Part shown: piece after piece, positions 16,890 to 24,714 of the stretch | Layout: every line of letters starts with the position of its first letter | Position numbering within the stretch: the first letter of the stretch is position 1 | Source: Opitutus sp. GAS368 | GTDB lineage: Bacteria; Verrucomicrobiota; Verrucomicrobiia; Opitutales; Opitutaceae | Length of the DNA: 32,590 bases | NCBI GenBank assembly: GCA_945903465.1 | Contig: CAMDOF010000079.1 | Location: 1-32,590 of the forward strand | Direction: 5' to 3' | The notes under the pieces: generated by a model | The model's input: only the letters and a program-made list of their open reading frames with translations | Database searches by the model: none | Told to the model about the DNA's origin: nothing | Position numbers and translations under genes: made by a program

Positions 16890-18011
16890 TCACGAGGCCG
16901 AGCACTGCGTCCGCAGGCCCGCCCGACTCTGCGCCATTGCCTCCAGATCAGCCACCAGCAGATCTATTGTATTCATATTGTTAATACGATTGAGGTTGGC
17001 GCGCAACTTCTGCCGGCAGCGCTCATTGCGCATCACCGTGAGCACCTGATCCAACAAACCCGCCCGGTCCGTCTGCGCCCGCATAAAACCGCCTCCCTGC
17101 CGTTCAAAAAAATCTGCATTCGCCCGCTGGTGGTCGTCAGCCGCGAGGGGATACGGCACTAAAATCGCCGGTGTCCCGCAGCGAACCAGCTCTGCCAAAG
17201 TTCCCGCCCCAGCTCGCGATACAACGAGATCAGCCGCCGATAACACCACCGCCATTTGATCCGTAAATGGCGTAAAAATCGCCCGAAGCGGCGCTCCCGC
17301 TTTCGTCCTCAGCTCAAACTGACTCTCCGCCCCTTTCCCCAGGCCAGTCACCACCAGTACCTGAATGCCCTCTGCCGCCAAAGCCGTCAGATGCTCGCGC
17401 GCCCACTCGTTTAAAACCGAGGCGCCTTGACTTCCTCCCAAGATCACCAACAGCCGATGCGCGGGTTCAAACCCGAGCGCCGCACTCGCCAGTTCTCGGC
17501 TCTGCCTCGTCATCTCCCGCCGCAACGGCATGCCGACATGGCGCGTTTTCAATGCGGAGATTTTTTCAATCGAAATTCCTAACGGGAGATAAACCCGCTG
17601 CGCCCAGCGGCCCAGCGTTCTCACCGCCAGCCCCGGCACCCGGTTCGACTCATGCAAAGCACAGGGCACCCCTGATAGCCACGCGGCTATGACGAGGGGC
17701 GCAGATGTAAAACCACCAAAGCCCACCACGGTATCAGGGCGCATCCTCTTCACCAGCCGCCAAGTCGACCAGAGCGCCCGCAACTGGCCGAGCCCGCATC
17801 TTAATAATTGAATCGGCCGCCACGAGAAACCTGTTCCCGGTAAACAAACGAAACTCAGTTCCGGATACTTCTCAATAAGGCGGGCATCGACTCGCTTCTG
17901 GCTAATGAGCAGGCGAACCTCGTGGCCGCGGTCGCGCAGTTCTTCGGCCAAGGCAATTCCTGGCGCCAGGTGCCCGCCCGTACCTCCGCAGGAAATTAAA
18001 AATTTACTCAC
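16890..18011 (-). CDS. murG: UDP-N-acetylglucosamine--lipid I GlcNAc transferase
   Basis: A peripheral inner-membrane GT-B glycosyltransferase that converts lipid I to lipid II. The 373-residue protein has the N-terminal CGGTGGHLAPGIALAEEL loop. VGFGGFTSAPLVIAAWL, the GGSQGASVLN donor loop and SRAGAGTLAELVRCGTPAILVPYP follow, all MurG hallmarks. The start is GTG at 18011, sharing GTGA with the ftsW stop, so the two are probably translationally coupled. The fused murB follows after nine bases. Confidence 0.96.
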   Translation of the reverse strand: MSKFLISCGGTGGHLAPGIALAEELRDRGHEVRLLISQKRVDARLIEKYPELSFVCLPGTGFSWRPIQLLRCGLGQLRALWSTWRLVKRMRPDTVVGFGGFTSAPLVIAAWLSGVPCALHESNRVPGLAVRTLGRWAQRVYLPLGISIEKISALKTRHVGMPLRREMTRQSRELASAALGFEPAHRLLVILGGSQGASVLNEWAREHLTALAAEGIQVLVVTGLGKGAESQFELRTKAGAPLRAIFTPFTDQMAVVLSAADLVVSRAGAGTLAELVRCGTPAILVPYPLAADDHQRANADFFERQGGGFMRAQTDRAGLLDQVLTVMRNERCRQKLRANLNRINNMNTIDLLVADLEAMAQSRAGLRTQCSAS

Positions 18012-19150
18012 ACCAGCACCTCACGCATCGCCCCAGCGCCTCTGGGCAACGCGGCCCGACCCCACGTGCGTTGCGTATTCAACATAATCCCCAGGAGCAT
18101 GCCCATCAAAAGGAGATTGGAGAGGCCCGCACTAATAAATGGCAGCGACATCCCTTTCGTCGGAAAAATCGCCGTCACCACGCCGAGATTAATGATCGCC
18201 TGTACGCAGATCAGCACTACGCAACCGAGCACCAACAAAAAATGAAACAAGTTGGGCGCGCGCCGCAGGTGTACGAGGCCAGCCACCAACACGACAGTGA
18301 AGAGCATCACCACCCCCAACGTGTAGACCAGCCCAAGCTCCTCCCCAACCACTGAGAAAATATAATCCGTGTGTGCCTCCGGTAGATAACTCAGCTGCTG
18401 CCGCCCTTGCCCCAAGCCCGCTCCGTTGATGCCACCAGCCGCAAACGCCGCCAACCCTTGGCGCAGCTGGTAGGATTTATCCTCACTCAGGAATTCCGTC
18501 ATCCGCCGCAGCCGATTGGGATTTTGGATGACCGCGACTGCGAACACTCCGCCAATAACCAGAACGCCCGGGGCGATATATCGCCACTTCGCCCCCGCGA
18601 GAAATAGGAGCACCAGCCCCACGGCCACCATGAGAGCCGCTACCCCAAAATCGGGTTCTCGCAGCGTCAGGCCGGCAAACGCCCCCACGATACCGAGCGG
18701 ATACAAAAAACCCCGCCTGAACTCGCCGATGCGCGTCTGGTTCAAAGCCAGATAATGAGCGAGGCAGAACACCATACCCAGCTTCGCGAATTCCGAAACC
18801 TGCAGGCGCACGGAGCCATAACCGAGCCAGCGCCGGCTGCCATTCACTTGAATTCCCACCACCAGCACCAACGCCAGCAGAACCAAGCAGATGCCCGCAA
18901 TCCACCAAGCATATCGACGTAAATAATCTAGATTGATCCGGCTAACCACAAAGCAAAGCAAACCCGCCAAAACGACGCCAATCAGTTGCTTGTTGAGATA
19001 AAAATACGGCCCTTTCTTGAACCAAGCACTCGCACTAAAGAGAATCGTGAGCCCTAAAACGGTCAGCCCGAGTGCACACAGGATGATCGTCGTCGCGGGA
19101 TTAAGCAGCGTCCGCGCAGCCGATGAATTACCCCCAAATTCATTTTTCAT
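18008..19150 (-). CDS. ftsW: Septal peptidoglycan polymerase FtsW
   Basis: A SEDS-family membrane glycosyltransferase that polymerises lipid II at the septum together with FtsI. The 380-residue protein has about ten hydrophobic segments. The conserved LPEAHTDYIFSVVGEELG loop contains the catalytic Asp of the family. GMSLPFISAGLSN is the C-terminal signature (usually SYGGSN). REPDFGVAAL replaces the usual QPDLGT. RodA is the alternative, but the position between mraY and murG favours FtsW. The gene starts 22 bases after the LysM gene stop and overlaps murG by four bases. Confidence 0.94.
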   Translation of the reverse strand: MKNEFGGNSSAARTLLNPATTIILCALGLTVLGLTILFSASAWFKKGPYFYLNKQLIGVVLAGLLCFVVSRINLDYLRRYAWWIAGICLVLLALVLVVGIQVNGSRRWLGYGSVRLQVSEFAKLGMVFCLAHYLALNQTRIGEFRRGFLYPLGIVGAFAGLTLREPDFGVAALMVAVGLVLLFLAGAKWRYIAPGVLVIGGVFAVAVIQNPNRLRRMTEFLSEDKSYQLRQGLAAFAAGGINGAGLGQGRQQLSYLPEAHTDYIFSVVGEELGLVYTLGVVMLFTVVLVAGLVHLRRAPNLFHFLLVLGCVVLICVQAIINLGVVTAIFPTKGMSLPFISAGLSNLLLMGMLLGIMLNTQRTWGRAALPRGAGAMREVLV

Positions 19151-19172
19151 GCGGCGATTACCCCCGTTTTCC

Positions 19173-20087
19173 TTACGGCTTCGGCGCGGGCGTGATCAGG
19201 CCGTCGTCTATTCGGATAATCGGCACCACCGGGGCGATCGGCGAGGCCGCTTCGTCCGCCCCTCCGGCCCGCTTGGACTCGCCCGCCTTGGGCGATCCAT
19301 CACTCTTGACCGCTCCCCGGCCCGCTTTTCCCGCCGCTAGCGCTGCATTGGGAATCAATAATTCCATCCCCGCCCTGATCTTCGCCGGATCCGCGATATT
19401 ATTGGCCACCGCGATGTCGCCCTGCCTCACCCCGTACTGCCGGGCGATCGTACCAAGGCTCTCCCCTGATTTCACCGTGTGCGTCACGGTCTCTCCCGCG
19501 GCCCGCGCCGGAGCCATGCCGCCGGACCGCTTCTCCGCTTTCTTCACCGGAGCCGCCGCGCCGCTCTTGGCGCCCGCCACCGACCCCGCCGCCGTGATCA
19601 TCAGTTTCTGTCCCGGCCGTAAATTCGCGTTGGCCGGCAAATTATTGGCCGCCGCCAGATCCGCCACCGCGAGGTTGTGCTTCTTCGCGATCGACCACAA
19701 ACTGTCACCCGTTTTGACCATGTAGGCCGTCGCCGGCGTCACCTCTTTCACCGGTTCCGGCACCAAGACCGCCGCCACCGGCGCACTCGGCCGCTTCGGC
19801 ACAAACCGCACCGGCGCTTCCGCCGGGGCCAGCGCGGGCGCATCCGGATTGAACGCCACCAGCGCAGGCGTTATCGGCAAGGTATCACCCGCCGGCCCCC
19901 CGACCGGCGCGGGTGTGCCGGGCATCGCTGGCGGCGGTAACGCTGGCGCCGCCTCCGCCTTCACCACCGTGTCTGCCGGCGTGGGCGTTAACTTGGTCGT
20001 GGCACTGCAACCAGGATTGGCAAAAATAAGCACCAACGCGAATACGTGAATGCCGACAACTACACCGAAAATCTTCAGGATTTTCAT
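19173..20087 (-). CDS. LysM peptidoglycan-binding envelope protein
   Basis: A 304-residue exported protein. The N terminus MKILKIFGVVVGIHVFALVL is a signal sequence, followed by ANPGCS; Cys27 could be a lipid-attachment site, but the -3 to -1 residues NPG are a poor lipobox. A Pro/Ala-rich linker leads to LysM repeat 1 (about 121-165, YMVKTGDSLWSIAKKH) and LysM repeat 2 (about 202-246, HTVKSGESLGTIARQYGV), with a charged tail after them. LysM repeats bind peptidoglycan. No catalytic domain is present. It sits between mraY and ftsW, where murD usually lies, behind a 500-base gap with a possible terminator. This suggests its own transcription start. A role in envelope attachment or septal wall organisation is inferred. 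Confidence 0.85.
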   Translation of the reverse strand: MKILKIFGVVVGIHVFALVLIFANPGCSATTKLTPTPADTVVKAEAAPALPPPAMPGTPAPVGGPAGDTLPITPALVAFNPDAPALAPAEAPVRFVPKRPSAPVAAVLVPEPVKEVTPATAYMVKTGDSLWSIAKKHNLAVADLAAANNLPANANLRPGQKLMITAAGSVAGAKSGAAAPVKKAEKRSGGMAPARAAGETVTHTVKSGESLGTIARQYGVRQGDIAVANNIADPAKIRAGMELLIPNAALAAGKAGRGAVKSDGSPKAGESKRAGGADEAASPIAPVVPIIRIDDGLITPAPKP

Positions 20088-20587
20088 AGGATGATAAATT
20101 TTAACACAACTGAGAGTTCGAAAAAAGGGACCTCGCTTGAGTTAATCCCTGAAAAAATTTGCTAATTAAACTCATTACTAATGATCGCTCAGGCTCCGCA
20201 AACCAAGGCTCTTCCTTCGATTAAATAACCGCGATCACGACGAGGAACCTGAAGTGATTCCACTCGCAGTCGCTCGTCACCGCTCAATCGCCTCGCCTGA
20301 CCAAGCCACTCGCCGGCCGGGTTTGCCAAGCTGGCACGTTTGGCAAGAAAAAGAAGTGGGGAGTCAGCGCGCATCAGGGAAGCCCGACCTTTAGTGTGAT
20401 CCAGCCGGCATCGAGCCAGCTTCAATTGGACGAGCCGCCCAGGTCCGGATGAAAGCCCGTTGGGCCAACGCCATGCTCGGGAGGTTTTTTATTAATGAGG
20501 CCAGGCGCGGCGCCCGCAGCAGCGGGCGTTCAGATGAACCGCGCGAGAGCGGGAATACCTGGTCGAGGTCACGGGGTGTTTTCATAA
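20088..20587. other. 500-base gap at the usual murD position
   Basis: No full gene is found between mraY and the LysM gene. On the minus strand an ATG at 20585, two bases after the mraY stop, opens 64 codons beginning MKTPRDLDQVFPL. A second frame of 78 codons covers 20425-20189. Neither shows a known domain or MurD motif. A perfect 7-base-pair hairpin (CGCCCGC AGCA GCGGGCG) lies at 20511-20528. The last 100 bases before the LysM gene are A+T-rich and may hold its promoter. The two frames could be remnants of a lost gene or noise. Confidence 0.45.
20121..20150 (-). terminator. Possible terminator before the LysM gene
   Basis: On the minus strand AGGGA and TCCCT can pair around an inner CTC/GAG stem, and the hairpin is followed by TTTTTT. 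The stem is short and imperfect, so this is a moderate call. It would end the mraZ-mraY transcript and leave the LysM-ftsZ half to a second promoter. Confidence 0.45.
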
Positions 20588-21703
20588 TTAGCGGAGTTTA
20601 AGGGTGATCAAACTGGTGAGCGCACAGCCCAAGGAAAGGACCCAGAAGCGCAGAACGACCTTGGTTTCCGGCCATCCCTTTTTTTGAAAATGATGATGAA
20701 TCGGGGCCATGAGGAAAACTCGGCGCCCGACGCCAAAGCGCCGTCGCGTGTACTTGAACCAGCTCACTTGAATCACCACCGAGAGCAGCTCCACGACGAA
20801 GACCCCGCCGGCAATCACGAGCGTGACAGGTTGATGGATCATGAACGCCATCACGCCCAGTAAGCCACCTAGCGCCAGCGATCCCGTGTCACCCATAAAT
20901 ACCTCCGCCGGGTGGGAGTTGAACCAAAGAAAAGCCATGCATCCACCGATCAACGCACCGCAAATGACCGACAGCTCACCCGTTTTCGGCACATGGCTCG
21001 TCAACAAATATTCCGCCAGAAAAACATGGTCCGCCACGTACGCCATCAATCCCATCACCAGCGCGACCGTGATGGTACACCCAACCGCCAAACCATCCAA
21101 CCCGTCGGTAATGTTAATCGCATTACTAAAACCCACCACCCAAAGATAAATCAGCACCAGCAACAGCCACCAGGACATCTGTCTGATCACCGCATGCTTC
21201 ACAAAGGGCACCCAAAACTCACGGATTTTATCCGCACTATCAGGATGCCCTAACAAGATACCCAGCGCCCCAAAAGTCGCGAGCGACTGCCAGGCGATTT
21301 TCTCCCACGAAGAGATGCCGTCTCGGTTTTTATGAACGACTTTAAGGTAGTCGTCGCGAAAGCCTGGCACCGTCAGCGCCGCGTAGACAAAAAGGCTCGT
21401 CACCACCCAGACGTTCGGAGTCGCCCAGAGCACCGCACTCACGAATACCGAGATGAAAATGATCAGCCCGCCCATCGTCGGCGTATGCTTCTTGTCAAAA
21501 TAACTCGCACCCAACGCACCCGTCCGGTCGTCGATATAACCGTGTCCGAATTTCAGCGCCTTAAACTTCTGAATCAGGATCGGCCCTAACCAAAAACCAA
21601 TTACCAAGGCTGTCAGAGCCGCCAGCGCCGTGCGGACGGTAATGTACTTCAACAACCGTAGTGGACCGAAGTAATCGGCGTAATTCGCGAGGTAACTCAG
21701 CAT
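20588..21703 (-). CDS. mraY: Phospho-MurNAc-pentapeptide translocase
   Basis: An integral membrane enzyme that transfers phospho-MurNAc-pentapeptide to undecaprenyl phosphate, making lipid I. The 371-residue protein has about ten membrane spans. Its hallmarks are DKKHTPTMGGLIIF near the N terminus, the Asp pair in GFRDDYLKV, NAINITDGLDGLA, and the histidine loop APIHHHFQKKGWPE. The ATG at 21703 overlaps the murF stop by seven bases. Length matches the family (E. coli 360). Confidence 0.97.
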   Translation of the reverse strand: MLSYLANYADYFGPLRLLKYITVRTALAALTALVIGFWLGPILIQKFKALKFGHGYIDDRTGALGASYFDKKHTPTMGGLIIFISVFVSAVLWATPNVWVVTSLFVYAALTVPGFRDDYLKVVHKNRDGISSWEKIAWQSLATFGALGILLGHPDSADKIREFWVPFVKHAVIRQMSWWLLLVLIYLWVVGFSNAINITDGLDGLAVGCTITVALVMGLMAYVADHVFLAEYLLTSHVPKTGELSVICGALIGGCMAFLWFNSHPAEVFMGDTGSLALGGLLGVMAFMIHQPVTLVIAGGVFVVELLSVVIQVSWFKYTRRRFGVGRRVFLMAPIHHHFQKKGWPETKVVLRFWVLSLGCALTSLITLKLR

Positions 21704-23097
21704 AACGATGGTTGCGCGGCCTGCTCCGCCAAAATTTGCTCAAGTTGGAAACGCCGACTCCCTTTCACAAAAACGGCTCCGCGCCAGTTCGCCACGGCCG
21801 CCGCCACCGGCGCCAACGACGCCACCACGTGCACTTGCGCGGCGCCGCCACCGCGCTCCAGCAGGCCTGCGCGGACCGCCGGCGCGTGATCGCCAATCAC
21901 AAATGCCCGGTCTGCTTCCCTCAGCGCAATCGAACCGCCCAGCGCTCGATGGTAGGCTTCCGCTCCGGCCCCCAGTTCCTCCATCCCGCCCAAAACATAC
22001 AAGCGTGCATCCGCCGCGGGCACGCACTCCGTAAACGCCGCGAGCGCATCGGCCATCGATGCCGGGTTCGCATTGTAGCAATCAAGATAGAGCCGCCGGC
22101 CAGCCTCCTCCCGAATTTCACCGCGAAGCTTCCCCGCCTTCCATCCACCTAGCCGTTCCTGAATGTCCACCGCCTTCACGCCCAGCCAGAGACTCGCGCA
22201 GATCGCCAGCGCCGCATTGCACGCCTGACCTTCCGAGACCCGCCGAAAATTAAATGACACCGGCGCCGCCTCCTCATAGCCGAGCACCAGCCGCGTTTCT
22301 CTCGGCCGCTGGCTGAGCGTGTAATAAACGAGACCTGGCGATTTTTTCACCGTACTCAGCGCCTCCGTCCGCGCCACTACCAACGTCTTGCCCGCCAACT
22401 GCCGGAACGGCGCCAGCGCCGCCGTCTCCCGTGTAAAAATCGCCACCCCGCCCACGCGCGTCGCCGCCGCCAGCAACGCTTTCTCCCGCGCCACTCCGTC
22501 AAGGCCACCGAGGGCCGCCGTGTGCGCCGGCGCGATCAGCGTAGTGACTGCTACATCCGGCTCGATCATCGCCGCCAGGGGCCCCATCTCGCCGGGCGCA
22601 CTAATCCCCGCCTCAATCACCGCAAACCCGTGCCGCACCGGATCAATCCGGGTCAGGGTCAGCGGCACCCCCAGATGATTGTTAAGATTATCCTCGGTGG
22701 CGACGACGCTGCTCGCCGGCCCACCGAGGAGGAGGCTCAGCAAGTCCTTGGTCGAGGTCTTGCCCGCACTTCCAGAAATTCCAATGACCGGTCCACGAAA
22801 ACTCCGCCGATGCTCCCGTGCCACCGCCTGAAAAGCGACCAGCGGATCCGCCACGACCAGCTGTGGTAACGCCACCGTCCCATCAGCCCGCGCCACCAAC
22901 GCCGCGCTCGCACCCGCCGCTTGCGCCGCCGCCAAAAATGCATGCCCATCTCGCCGGTCACTTCTTAAGGCGATAAACCCATCACCCGCTTTGAGCTGGC
23001 GCGTGTCACTACTGAATCCCGTCAGCGGGCCCGCCAGTCGCGCCGTCCAACGACCTCCCGTCCAAGCCGCCAATTGATCTGATGTAAATACGGGCAC
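21697..23097 (-). CDS. murF: UDP-MurNAc-tripeptide--D-alanyl-D-alanine ligase
   Basis: A cytoplasmic ATP-dependent ligase that adds D-Ala-D-Ala to the UDP-MurNAc-tripeptide. The N-terminal part has GFSSDTRQLKAGDGFIALR, then the P-loop GISGSAGKTSTKDLL, then YNANPASMADAL and VLGGMEELG, typical of MurF. The preferred start is GTG at 23097, seven bases after the murE stop, giving 466 residues (E. coli 452). The frame is open for 37 more codons upstream inside murE, and those residues are not MurF-like. It overlaps mraY by seven bases. Confidence 0.95.
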   Translation of the reverse strand: MPVFTSDQLAAWTGGRWTARLAGPLTGFSSDTRQLKAGDGFIALRSDRRDGHAFLAAAQAAGASAALVARADGTVALPQLVVADPLVAFQAVAREHRRSFRGPVIGISGSAGKTSTKDLLSLLLGGPASSVVATEDNLNNHLGVPLTLTRIDPVRHGFAVIEAGISAPGEMGPLAAMIEPDVAVTTLIAPAHTAALGGLDGVAREKALLAAATRVGGVAIFTRETAALAPFRQLAGKTLVVARTEALSTVKKSPGLVYYTLSQRPRETRLVLGYEEAAPVSFNFRRVSEGQACNAALAICASLWLGVKAVDIQERLGGWKAGKLRGEIREEAGRRLYLDCYNANPASMADALAAFTECVPAADARLYVLGGMEELGAGAEAYHRALGGSIALREADRAFVIGDHAPAVRAGLLERGGGAAQVHVVASLAPVAAAVANWRGAVFVKGSRRFQLEQILAEQAAQPSLC

Positions 23098-23104
23098 GGT
23101 TAGC

Positions 23105-24610
23105 TTAGGTTTTCCGCTGCGCCCCTTGCGCCCCCAGCAACTCGCGAGCGACCTCGCGGTCGTCGAAGGGATACACCGTATCCGCGCACTCTTGAAATGA
23201 TTCATCACCCTTGCCTGCGATCAGCACCGTATCGCCGGGCTTCGCCATCGCCAGCGCGAGCCCTATCGCCCGCCGCCGGTCCGTCATCCACGTCATTTTT
23301 TCCGGTTCACTCACCCCGACCCGCATATCTTCAAAAATCTGCGCCAACGCTTCTGTCCGCGGATTATCGGCCGTCGCAATACCTATGTCCGCCAATGCCT
23401 GCACCGCCTTCGCCATCAATGCGCGCTGGTGGCGATCCCGCCGGCCACCACACCCAAAAACAACCAGCAAACGGCCAGGCGTGATCGCCCGCAACGTGCG
23501 CAGACCATTTCGCAGCGCATCTTCAGTGTGCGCCGAATCCACCACCACTTGGAACGTTTGGCCCGCCTCAATTCGCTCCATCCGCCCCGGCACGCCACCA
23601 TAGGTCCGCAGCCGACTCATAAAAACCGCGGGGTCGCGGCCGAGGCCCCACGCGGTCGCGACCGCTCCTAATACATTATTCACGTGAAAGCGGCCGATCA
23701 GCGGCGAGGCGACCTCGAGCTCTCCCCCTGGCCAGATCAGCCGAAACTGCGTGCCATTCGCCCGGAGCACCACTTGCTCTGCCCTCACCTGAGCGCCCGC
23801 GTTTTCCCCATAAGTCACCAAGCGCATCGACGCTCCTCCCCCGATCAAAGCCGTCAGCCGCGCGATGATTTTTTCCCCGTGCAGGTCGTCGCAATTTACC
23901 ACCGCCACCTTCGGCAGTTCCCCGTTTTCCCCCGTAAAAAAACCCGACTTCACTTCAAAGTAGCCTGCAAGCGTCTTATGGTAATTGAGGTGATCCTGCG
24001 AAAGATTCGTAAAGACCGCCGCCCCAAACCGCAATCCCCGCACGCGCTGCTGATCAAGTCCATGCGAACTCACTTCCATCACCGCCTGCCGACAACCCGC
24101 CTCACGCATCTGCGCCAACATCCCACAAATGTCCACGGCTTCCGGCGTTGTCTTCAGCGCCGGTACCGTCCGCCTTCCCAGATCGTAATAAATACTGCCC
24201 AATAATCCCACCGGCTGATCCCCATTAATAAAATGCTGCAGCAGATGCGTCACCGCCGTCTTGCCACTCGTACCGGTCACGCCAACCACTGTCATGTCGC
24301 GATCTGGAAATCGATAATACCGTTGCGCCGCCAGCGCCAAGGCCGCGCGCGCATCCGCCACTTGTATAAACGTCACCTTCCCGGTCGGATGCGCCGGCAA
24401 CGTCTGCCCGACCACTGCGACCGCCCCTCGACTCACCGCCTCATCAATAAAGAGCGCACCATCCGCTCGCAGCCCAGGCAACGCAAAAAAGACCGAGCCA
24501 GGAACGACTCGCCGGCTATCGGTCACCAGGCCCGAGATCGGTCGATCCATCGTCCCCTTCACAGCCTGCACGTCCTCTTCTTCAAAACAGTCTGTCAACT
24601 TTCGAGCCAT
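23105..24610 (-). CDS. murE: UDP-MurNAc-L-Ala-D-Glu--meso-diaminopimelate ligase
   Basis: Adds the third amino acid of the peptidoglycan stem peptide. Visible motifs are GLVTDSRRVVPGSVFFAL near the N terminus, the P-loop GVTGTSGKTAVTHLL, MEVSSHGLDQQRVRG, and TADNPRTE; DNPR is the motif linked to meso-diaminopimelate specificity in the family. From the ATG at 24610 it has 501 residues, the family norm. The frame is also open to an ATG at 24718 that overlaps the ftsI stop (ATGA). That start would favour coupling but adds 36 residues unlike MurE. Both starts remain possible. Confidence 0.94.
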   Translation of the reverse strand: MARKLTDCFEEEDVQAVKGTMDRPISGLVTDSRRVVPGSVFFALPGLRADGALFIDEAVSRGAVAVVGQTLPAHPTGKVTFIQVADARAALALAAQRYYRFPDRDMTVVGVTGTSGKTAVTHLLQHFINGDQPVGLLGSIYYDLGRRTVPALKTTPEAVDICGMLAQMREAGCRQAVMEVSSHGLDQQRVRGLRFGAAVFTNLSQDHLNYHKTLAGYFEVKSGFFTGENGELPKVAVVNCDDLHGEKIIARLTALIGGGASMRLVTYGENAGAQVRAEQVVLRANGTQFRLIWPGGELEVASPLIGRFHVNNVLGAVATAWGLGRDPAVFMSRLRTYGGVPGRMERIEAGQTFQVVVDSAHTEDALRNGLRTLRAITPGRLLVVFGCGGRRDRHQRALMAKAVQALADIGIATADNPRTEALAQIFEDMRVGVSEPEKMTWMTDRRRAIGLALAMAKPGDTVLIAGKGDESFQECADTVYPFDDREVARELLGAQGAQRKT

Positions 24611-24714
24611 TTTAAAAATACGATTCACCGCCGTCGCTTCTCGACGCGACCGCCGGACCGACGCCGTTTGCGCGAAGGCGTGGATCAACGGATAATTTTG
24701 CGTCAAATAGCCAA

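Noticed and set aside
20511..20528. A 7-base-pair hairpin as a terminator after mraY
   Set aside because: No T tract follows on the minus strand, and it lies inside the first short frame after mraY.
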